Of a DNA stretch of 45,118 nt, positions 40,901 to 45,118 are shown in pieces (within the stretch, counting starts at the first letter, position 1; each line of letters starts with the position of its first letter). The translations under genes and the position numbers were made by a program. The notes under the pieces were generated by a model. That model saw nothing but the letters and a program-made list of their open reading frames with translations, ran no database searches and had not been told where the DNA came from. Source of the stretch: Alphaproteobacteria bacterium (lineage in GTDB: Bacteria; Pseudomonadota; Alphaproteobacteria; Rs-D84); the NCBI GenBank assembly GCA_017962125.1, contig JAGCVZ010000003.1, positions 1 through 45,118 of the forward strand. The letters run 5' to 3'.

Positions 40901-41535
40901 ATCCAAATATTGAATGCACCGATGTCGGCAATAGTTTCTGTATCGCAAAGTGTGAGGCATGCCCGGCGGGTTCAATATCGGTAAATGGTGAATGCGCTTG
41001 TAACGATGGGTATCATGTCGAAGGTGGTATATGCGTGCCTAATTCCAAGGTGTGTTATGCACCGAACGCGATATCTGCGGTTAGGACATGGGATTCGTCA
41101 GTTGGTGCGTATGGACCATGCATAGTTAACGAATGTGACGAAGCTAATGGATATTATATTTCGAATAATGCCTGTGTGTTGCGGACATGTACTGTGGAAC
41201 ATGGTCATGGTGAGTATGAACAAAATCCAAGGACAAGGCAGTGGGAATGTTCCGTGGTAAAGTGTGATCCTGGCTATGAAATTAGTGACCAAAGATGTAC
41301 AGAATGCGCTAATCGGCGCAACAGAGACGGTGAAATAGTAGTCAGCAGTTATGCATCCGAATGTGAAATTGCCGCATGTATGTATCAAGGTCAAAAATAT
41401 GCACTGGATGGTAATGAATGTGTGCCGATTTGTGTCCAAGAGAAATACCCGGACGATATTACTGGGACAATACGGTGGGACGAACGCACCAAGAGGTGCA
41501 TCCGAACATGTAACCCAGGATACAAGATGTGGTAA
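34960..41535 (+). CDS. Giant secreted Cys-rich modular repeat protein (2191 aa)
   Basis: A signal peptide (MKILRFLGVFAIIFAIHHVA) is followed by a mosaic of modules. Type A is a Cys-rich unit of about 105 aa with pattern CP-x(n)-CYxxC-xxxC-xxxGC...C-x-Y-T-x-x-C-x-x-GY, at about residues 248-360, 464-567, 768-873 and 1543-1646, and partial at 1828-1868. Type B resembles InlB B-repeats/Listeria-Bacteroides repeats (LDTNGGYF...TTWYAHW) at about 365-463, 1317-1390, 1441-1540 and 1873-1935. Type C begins FECENATLNAFVNPDPRIPD, at about 568-762, 874-1084 (diverged) and 1098-1293. The last 250 residues are EGF-like Cys-rich. No anchor, barrel or autotransporter end is seen. An extracytoplasmic, disulfide-rich adhesin-like role is inference. 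Confidence 0.85.
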   Translation: MKILRFLGVFAIIFAIHHVAYADCASGSWGSNNVCTLCSANPGNGYINSNELFNRVIGTCYKYCDNTCTDISSNSSIWQDYGLNGTIVLPFDSNANNHQIGFYAFDDDNPCTVGSGYCPVVATCSDDGESPSTDACKPGTKEVIFKTTDNSDIGTLYIVNQRMWSSKNTNFNDAGGYSGLVFPVFEAPLPQNLPQNAQFVGYSSDTDGNNMVITQRALTQQNAGVVAPMATGGSVTLYAQYEVVETTCNSGWYLLNGVCQECPKDTFPLSNAGSSSITDCFSQCEVRCKQEGCPEVGVSHVASCTYLNTNTVLDYGQLFYPGDGECVYDGRYSEDKDGIPNCTYTVTCETDYEWSNGACVSNAPQIYHVTLDTNGGYFDANGIADIYEQYGTGWSTSANGPFNLTSLNDARLPVREGHDFNGYATNQDGTGRHGTVSSNGRTWTLPLNTEVSADTTWYAHWRPCKLDSGIFWENGMCQQCPSPYTDNPSPTSMAECYKNCSADCVQSGCVVGQNGIAGCNYDVVQYNGVMYSSSDQCVVDGVVPNCEYTVTCAEGYMWDADRGQCEQTYTATFECENATLNAFVNPDPRIPDQTATLGQTITLPSTGLCVINPALPECGKTGFWTPIAGSNWTYRYNGQDTNVSGSFTWSESRNIDFQLRGFGSVANNISYECGVADGTAPNSTRVYYENCDNPEIAQPTGCNTPVGAQFTGWNVKRTNIILQPGTIDGGYGDDGWPHGNAMLVAQWVCTEPNHRINPDTHECEPIICDPNQYLLNGACLECPEGFPFSAGGHISINACYNTCSESCNETGCPTDVGVQSCTYTAQSYNGKVYYAAQDTCVLDDYKTVPNCEYTLTCADGYTLNNDTGECEQTTYYAKIKCDYSVYDHETGEFHPLYTGNPDYFDGNEFYYEYGIHYGDTFAIPSDLCILDESVPTCARNNGDMWIKQTPREHWRWWKISNPSISGSVEDLVSGFEWNQEDDLYFWIAGWGYQSHMVYYQCGVASGTNPAVTTIPYYECDSVNLRAPTNCNPSGTMEFLGWEPRNQVTNELLQPYDLLQPGVQNFDWWSTPRNVLLIAQWDCAEGYEWNQLHTACVSKYTATFECENATLNAFVNPDPRIPDQTATLGQTITLPSTSLCEVNPSLPDCGRVGPYKPEPADNWVYINDNDLPQSTTSSFTWPVEHDIGFKIIGVSMGERIVKYDCGVGTGTPPANTKVRWDNCNNPYIAQPTPGCIAPTGAHFTWWQVGDTNETLQPGYHSYDNSDGWPYENGIMLTARWECDTPGNLVNPDTHSCEPCPNGYTLNGTGDECEPNNIIIDWDENGGNPLDNGSCTYGGDLILANAPTYDENHVFKNWLLYNNTHYAANTVITNGCVFNHIGVYSGTSTVIKAEWCACGTITDPHAHCMPNSPGPGICKYNTWCDEGYTIVGEGTPNPTCEGNIIHVKLNANGGSFSNEGVQNIYEQYGTGWSTSANGPFNLLYLSGTELPTRPGYQFYGYYDDAQVVSTEHGTVTESGGMKQWTLPSNTEVSADTTWYAQWMPCKPEQFVVNGICTSCPNEYQDNPNPQSLTDCYKKCSEPCKEEGCPVAGQNGVLSCNYGYVEYPGIMYNDGLNYCKTNVGNCPYTIICAEGYQLTDDGTGCEPKPQRPGYKIYLKSAIGDLHGESSDPTTLYTRYEDGVYLDETRTLRMMSSYNKLYELPKKYAVLNLYANGSTDATLLWNDNWVTNAYQDYYFSFEGFYDDATAGTMCISESGYITPNGEDLGKQYEGDRTWYAHWKPGSIELPQAQYSGHLFAGWWTDPSGGVFIGFDGVSYPVERDEKLYAHWCKKCPDPMLNGTCYESVNENGECKYTIICDAGFDQAGLDCVPSSKKYELKYSPNGGSPNEEYHEWYQFGETFTTRPGTTYAKDNHIITKWKKQHGGDFPLLEHQYQYNYTEATELIPEWKECICEVDFGAEFCNVWVEGNMCAQKAGCKPGYVHPNIECTDVGNSFCIAKCEACPAGSISVNGECACNDGYHVEGGICVPNSKVCYAPNAISAVRTWDSSVGAYGPCIVNECDEANGYYISNNACVLRTCTVEHGHGEYEQNPRTRQWECSVVKCDPGYEISDQRCTECANRRNRDGEIVVSSYASECEIAACMYQGQKYALDGNECVPICVQEKYPDDITGTIRWDERTKRCIRTCNPGYKMW
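36681..36773 (+). repeat. Intragenic repeat copy 1 (type C module)
   Basis: This 93-bp segment matches 38271-38363 with only two differences; the copies are 1590 bp (530 codons) apart and in frame. Such identity within a diverged module points to recent gene conversion or duplication. Confidence 0.85.
38271..38363 (+). repeat. Intragenic repeat copy 2 (type C module)
   Basis: Partner of 36681-36773. Sequence on both sides is much less alike, so the exchange tract is short. Confidence 0.85.
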
Positions 41536-41605
41536 TGGCGTATCACAAAAGTTAAGGATTTAGAATCTATAATACTTCGCATTACTGTGATATGATAGAA
41601 AAATA

Positions 41606-41630
41606 CCCCTTTCTTGTTGAAAGGGGTTTT
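41606..41630. terminator. Bidirectional terminator between convergent genes
   Basis: CCCCTTTC (41606-41613), loop ttgtt, GAAAGGGG (41619-41626), T runs on both strands. Serves the giant gene and rng. Confidence 0.88.
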
Positions 41631-41632
41631 CT

Positions 41633-43438
41633 TTATCCAACCAATTTTTTCCAAAGGCTTGTTTTCTTTTTGCCTTTTGGGTTTTGGCGTTTGTGCGTGC
41701 GGTGTGGCGCGGTCATGGTTACACGTTTCGCCTCCACATGTTGCGCATTTTTCTTTTTTGCATCGGTTGAAGGCACATTCGCCATCAATACTTCATCGGT
41801 TTTCACCTGTTCTGGTGCAACGCGTTGAATTGAATATTGGTCAATGTTCATTAAACTGTCATCGCCAACAATCACGATTTCTGTCCCAAATTCATTTTCC
41901 ATAGCGTTCAATTCTGCGCGTTTATGATTCAAAATGTAAATTGCAACATCTGTTGGTACGGTCATGATGATTTTCTGTGCCGCCTTGGCAAGTAATTTTT
42001 CTTGCAAATGCCGGAACAGAATAATCGACGCAGTTTGAATACTTGGCACCACACCGGCACCCATACAGTGCGGACACGCGACATATGAAGATTCAATGAA
42101 ACTGCTACGCAGACGTTGACGTGACAACATCAAAACCCCAAAAGCATTTATCTTTGCCACCTGAGTCCTGGCGCGATCATGTTTCATAACCTCGCGCATT
42201 TTCATTTCCAATTTGCGATTGTTGCGTTCTTCTTCCATATCGATAAAGTCAATGGCAACAATTCCCGCTAAATCGCGCAAGCGTAATTGCAAAGCTATTT
42301 CTTCTGCCGCTTCTAAATTTGTGTTCAGTGCGGTTTGTTCAATATCTTTTTCCTTTATCGCGCGCGAAGAGTTAACATCAATTGTAACCATCGCTTCGGT
42401 CTGGTTTATAACAATCGAACCACCGGACGGCAACTGAACATATGGACCATGCAGACCTTCTAATTGTTTTTCGACACCGGCCTTTACCATTAACGGAACA
42501 GCATCATCTTTATAAAGAACTAATTGTTTCCGTGGTGCATGACCATACATTTGTTGATAGTAATTCTTGGCGGATTCAAACGCATCTTCGCCTTGGATGG
42601 TCAAGACATCGTCCTTGTCCGAAAGGAAATCACGGACCACACGGCGCAACAATGAGTCTTCGGTATGAATAACAACTGGCGCAACCGATTCAAGTGTCGT
42701 TTTACGAATTTCATTCCAAAGGTTCACAAGGTAATCATAGTCTGCCGAAATTTCTGCCGGAGTTGCGCCCATTGCTGCGGTACGCAATACAACAGTCATA
42801 CCCTTTGGAATTTTAAGAGTGTGTAAAATTTCACGCAAGCGTGCGCGCTCTGTTCTGTCCGAGATTTTCTTTGAAATGCCGTAACTGTTGCGTTTGCGTG
42901 AGTTAGGCATCAGAACTGCAAACCGACCCGCCAACGACAAATAGGTTGTCATTGATGCGCCTTTTTGCCCGCGTTCTTCCTTGACCCCTTGGACAAGCAA
43001 GATTTGCTTTGGTTTAATTACATCTTGGATTTTGAATTCGCGTGCGCGTTTTTCAAATTCTTTATTATCTTCACCCGCGCTGTGGTCATCATAATCTGCG
43101 ACTTCATCAACCTCGTCATCTGGGTCTTCGTCATCATCAACGATGTTCGCATGCGCAAGTTCGATAAGTTTCTTTTTCTGTTCCGGCGTTATTTGGTAAT
43201 AGTCCGGGTGAATTTCCGAAAACGGCAAAAAACCGTTCTTCCCTGTTCCATAATCAACAAATGCGGCCTGAAGCGACGGTTCAACCCGAATAACCTTGGC
43301 CAGATAAATATTCCCTTTTATCTGGGGCTTAGTCGTGGTTTCAACGTCAAAATCAGAAACGCGATTATTGGTGGAATCAACAACGACAACGCGCGTTTCT
43401 TCCGGGTGGACCGCGTCCACATATATCTTTTTTGACAT
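41633..43438 (-). CDS. rng: Ribonuclease E/G (601 aa)
   Basis: Single-strand endoribonuclease of the RNase E/G family. The S1 domain (KGNIYLAKVIRVEPSLQAAF, DYGTGKNGFLPFSEI) contains an acidic insertion of about 60 residues (DDDEDPDDEVDEVADYDDHS). The 5'-sensor and RNase-H-like regions follow, then the DNase-I-like core ATVDVNSSRA-type motif (MVTIDVNSSRAIKEKDIEQT) and LRDLAGIVAIDFIDMEEERN. The zinc-link is CPHCMGAG. Only about 120 residues follow, ending in a basic tail (RTHKRQNPKGKKKTSLWKKL), so the long degradosome scaffold of typical RNase E is absent. AAAGGA precedes the ATG. Confidence 0.93.
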   Translation of the reverse strand: MSKKIYVDAVHPEETRVVVVDSTNNRVSDFDVETTTKPQIKGNIYLAKVIRVEPSLQAAFVDYGTGKNGFLPFSEIHPDYYQITPEQKKKLIELAHANIVDDDEDPDDEVDEVADYDDHSAGEDNKEFEKRAREFKIQDVIKPKQILLVQGVKEERGQKGASMTTYLSLAGRFAVLMPNSRKRNSYGISKKISDRTERARLREILHTLKIPKGMTVVLRTAAMGATPAEISADYDYLVNLWNEIRKTTLESVAPVVIHTEDSLLRRVVRDFLSDKDDVLTIQGEDAFESAKNYYQQMYGHAPRKQLVLYKDDAVPLMVKAGVEKQLEGLHGPYVQLPSGGSIVINQTEAMVTIDVNSSRAIKEKDIEQTALNTNLEAAEEIALQLRLRDLAGIVAIDFIDMEEERNNRKLEMKMREVMKHDRARTQVAKINAFGVLMLSRQRLRSSFIESSYVACPHCMGAGVVPSIQTASIILFRHLQEKLLAKAAQKIIMTVPTDVAIYILNHKRAELNAMENEFGTEIVIVGDDSLMNIDQYSIQRVAPEQVKTDEVLMANVPSTDAKKKNAQHVEAKRVTMTAPHRTHKRQNPKGKKKTSLWKKLVG

Positions 43439-43642
43439 TATATAATCCTTTTGCGTTTATTGCGTATATATGGCAATTAATCCGTCCCCGTGGGGCGTCC
43501 AAGCCCATGCCAAGGGAATACGCCACGATAAGCCAAAGCGCAATTCGAATTAAAGGAAATAAAAACAACATGTTTTACAACCCCATATCATACACTACGG
43601 GTAAGTCTATCATGCGACATATCATTTGGCAAGAATATTTTA
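43439..43642. other. Intergenic region upstream of rng, no clear gene
   Basis: About 200 bp that would form the rng leader if transcription starts near the upstream gene. A minus-strand frame from 43571 begins with a hydrophobic stretch (MLFLFPLIRIALWLIVAYSL) but lacks a good ribosome site and overlaps rng out of frame. Confidence 0.3.
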
Positions 43643-44665
43643 TTAATTTGCGTTTTTATTCTTTGAAAACCCCGGAAAGTGTGGAATTTTTTGTTTTGCT
43701 TCGGCAAGCCAGCGCTTCATCCGTGCGCGCAACCAACGTTCATATATAAAGAATAATCCGCCCACCCCAATCAGTGGCAAAACATAGTAAATTATACGAT
43801 ATGCCAACAATGCCCCAAAAATACTTGCCTTGTCCACACCATCGGGCAGGGCAATCAGGAAAACACTCTCGAACACGCCGATTCCGCCGGGAACCTGACT
43901 AAAAACGCCGGTTGTCTGTGCCACAACAAAGAGCCCAATGAATGTTCCAAACGGAATCTGAACAAACGGTATCATACAGAAATAAAGAACCAAACCCGCC
44001 AAAACACTGTCCGTCATCCCAAGCAAGGTTTGCAAAAACGCCATCTTGGTTGACGGTACATCAAATTTAAGTTGCCCAATTTTGACACTTTTATTGCGGA
44101 AGATTATTGTTACCGCAAAATAGGCAAGCAACGCCGCCAAACAGAATATAAATAGCGTATTCAAGCCCACCGATGCGCCAACAGATTCTGCAAAAATATC
44201 ATGCGGTATAAGGAAATAGCCCACAACCGCAATCGCCGTCGCGCCAAGGAAATATGTAAAGCCGTTTATGGTTACAATCTTTACAATATCGCCACCACGA
44301 ATACGCCACCGCGTATAAAGCCGGTAACGAATTGCCCCGCCCGATACCACCGCATGGCCGGCATTATTGCTTATTGCGAACCCAAGCATTCCTGCCAGCA
44401 TCCATTTCCACCAAGATACTTTATCACCGGCACCAACATAATTTAACGCCAAATAATCATATAATGCCAACGCGATATATCCTGCAAAGCATGCAACCGA
44501 TGCGGCGACAAGGTTTATGAACGGAATATCAATCAACGCGCGCATAATGTCACTAAATGAATAATTGCGCAATTGCCACCAGAGCATACCGGCCGCCAAA
44601 CAAAAGAATACTATCCCAGAATATCCAAGTAGTTTTTTGAATAATTTTTTTGTTTTTTGTGACAT
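43643..44665 (-). CDS. LPG synthase TM-region/YbhN-type (UPF0104) membrane protein (340 aa)
   Basis: The start at 44665 has GGAAGG upstream; the longer frame adds 40 unlikely residues. Eight or so hydrophobic helices match the flippase-like domain of MprF and its stand-alone homologues: KWMLAGMLGFAISNNAGHAV, SGGAIRYRLYTRWRI, ITINGFTYFLGATAIA-type sequence, and FSQVPGGIGVFESVFLIALP with the conserved PGGIGxxE. No C-terminal aminoacyl-transferase domain is present. Lipid substrate unknown. Confidence 0.85.
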   Translation of the reverse strand: MSQKTKKLFKKLLGYSGIVFFCLAAGMLWWQLRNYSFSDIMRALIDIPFINLVAASVACFAGYIALALYDYLALNYVGAGDKVSWWKWMLAGMLGFAISNNAGHAVVSGGAIRYRLYTRWRIRGGDIVKIVTINGFTYFLGATAIAVVGYFLIPHDIFAESVGASVGLNTLFIFCLAALLAYFAVTIIFRNKSVKIGQLKFDVPSTKMAFLQTLLGMTDSVLAGLVLYFCMIPFVQIPFGTFIGLFVVAQTTGVFSQVPGGIGVFESVFLIALPDGVDKASIFGALLAYRIIYYVLPLIGVGGLFFIYERWLRARMKRWLAEAKQKIPHFPGFSKNKNAN

Positions 44666-44788
44666 AACTAACCTTCCACGGTCTAACAGAATAACACCAG
44701 CAAGAAAAAAAAGCAAATGGTTATTGCTATGTAAAAAACTTCTTGCATGCCAAGAATGTATTTTAGTAGAGTTGCATTGAATCATGGT

Positions 44789-45040
44789 GGGAACCTGGTT
44801 CCGGGCTGTAGCAAGCCTGTCTTACCCGGTGTGAACACATTGTTGCATCGTTATCCGATGATATTTTTGTGTTTCATTCCGTCAAATTTGACCCTGACCG
44901 GGTTTGTCGGTCGGGGTGCTGTTGTGATAAAACAGGGTTTCCCGAAGACAACAGAATCAACGGTAAGACGATTTGCTAACACCCCGACCGCTTGGTTTCC
45001 AAAGCGGTGTTTTTGTTTTACAGAAAAAAGGGGGAGGAAC
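44789..45040 (+). promoter_or_regulatory. Conserved mosaic leader of the family gene at 45041
   Basis: It shares the CTGTAGCAAGCC segment (44810-44820 region) and the last 70 nt (44971-45040, GATTTGCTAACACC to the GGGGGAGGAA site) with the leader upstream of 31538. The interior differs and has palindromes such as ACCCTGACCGGGT near 44891. The proximal hairpin CCGCTTGG-ttt-CCAAaGCGG plus T run looks like a terminator or attenuator. Confidence 0.6.
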
Positions 45041-45118
45041 ATGAGAAAGTTCATGATATTCGGGTTGTTCGCAGCATTTATTGGTTTCGCATTCGCCGAT
45101 GATATTGCCGACAGGCAA
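45041..45118 (+). CDS. Secreted protein, TVTS-YVD family, 5' part only (26 codons in window)
   Basis: The visible product MRKFMIFGLFAAFIGFAFA-DDIADRQ is identical, apart from I for V at residue 6, to the start of the minus-strand gene at 31538. The gene is cut by the window end. GGGGGAGGAA precedes the ATG. Confidence 0.85.
   Translation, partial: MRKFMIFGLFAAFIGFAFADDIADRQ

Noticed and set aside
43377..43571. Hydrophobic 64-aa frame upstream of rng
   Set aside because: It has no convincing ribosome site, overlaps rng out of frame by about 60 bp, and shows no family features.
1..45118. CRISPR array
   Set aside because: No regularly spaced short direct repeats with unique spacers were seen; the repeats present are palindromic units, tandem duplications or coding modules.

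Overview
The window looks like a chromosomal segment of a Gram-negative, host- or gut-associated alphaproteobacterium with a compact, moderately AT-rich genome. The Gram-negative evidence is direct: BamD, a C-terminal-Phe outer-membrane barrel, lipoproteins, RlpA-SPOR, LepB and MurJ. Placement in Alphaproteobacteria, possibly an uncultured intestinal lineage, is inference from gene content (RNase J together with RNase E/G, an LemA/HtpX pair, queA/tgt) and from the expanded family of small secreted proteins. Three tRNA genes, all with encoded CCA, are present: Arg(ACG), Gly(GCC) and one CAT-anticodon tRNA.

Layout. 1-3.2 kb: two secreted proteins of a repeated family, a tandem palindromic repeat, and an outer-membrane barrel. 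3.2-6.8 kb: comM diverging from lepB-rnc-secG. 6.8-7.9 kb: a scarred region with a trpS 3' remnant, an unexplained putative transcript, and a tRNA-Arg whose 3' end is duplicated 199 bp away. 8-13.4 kb: htpX, an M23 peptidase, bamD-smr, murJ and an RlpA-SPOR lipoprotein. 13.5-20 kb: era, three tandem small lipoproteins, queA (carrying a large in-frame insertion), an M16 peptidase, an unknown gene with a G10 tract, and tgt. 20-26.3 kb: unknown membrane proteins, tRNA-Gly, an EF-hand membrane protein, RNase J, HU and a glycosyltransferase-like gene. 26.3-34.6 kb: a short alaS, a coiled-coil protein, lemA, a third family member, a cold-shock protein and two unknown genes. 34.7-45.1 kb: a CAT tRNA, a 2191-residue Cys-rich repeat protein, RNase E/G, a flippase-like membrane protein and the start of a fourth family member running off the window.

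The strongest unusual signal is a 439-bp element (16351-16789) inside queA. A DUF559 (Vsr/PD-(D/E)XK-like endonuclease) coding segment is bounded by inverted copies of a double-hairpin palindromic unit, and it is read in frame with QueA. The host gene stays open on both sides at a variable loop. Solo copies of the same unit lie immediately after the stop codons of tgt and alaS. One hairpin is conserved in shape but not in sequence across all four copies. I infer a palindromic-element family mobilised, or once mobilised, by a DUF559 nuclease and able to insert into genes without breaking them, comparable in concept to RAYT/REP systems or Rickettsia palindromic elements but with a different nuclease.

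A second theme is promoter architecture. At least four, and probably seven, genes (htpX, murJ, era and the gene at 25464 most clearly) have a -10 box only 6-9 bp before the ATG and no room for a Shine-Dalgarno sequence, which predicts leaderless mRNAs. Other genes, such as the RlpA gene, HU and alaS, have normal leaders with a good Shine-Dalgarno sequence, and this let me correct several start codons. The queuosine genes queA and tgt, cell-envelope functions (LepB, SecG, BamD, MurJ, RlpA, M23) and RNA metabolism (RNase III, J, E/G, Era, CspA) make up most of the recognisable housekeeping load.
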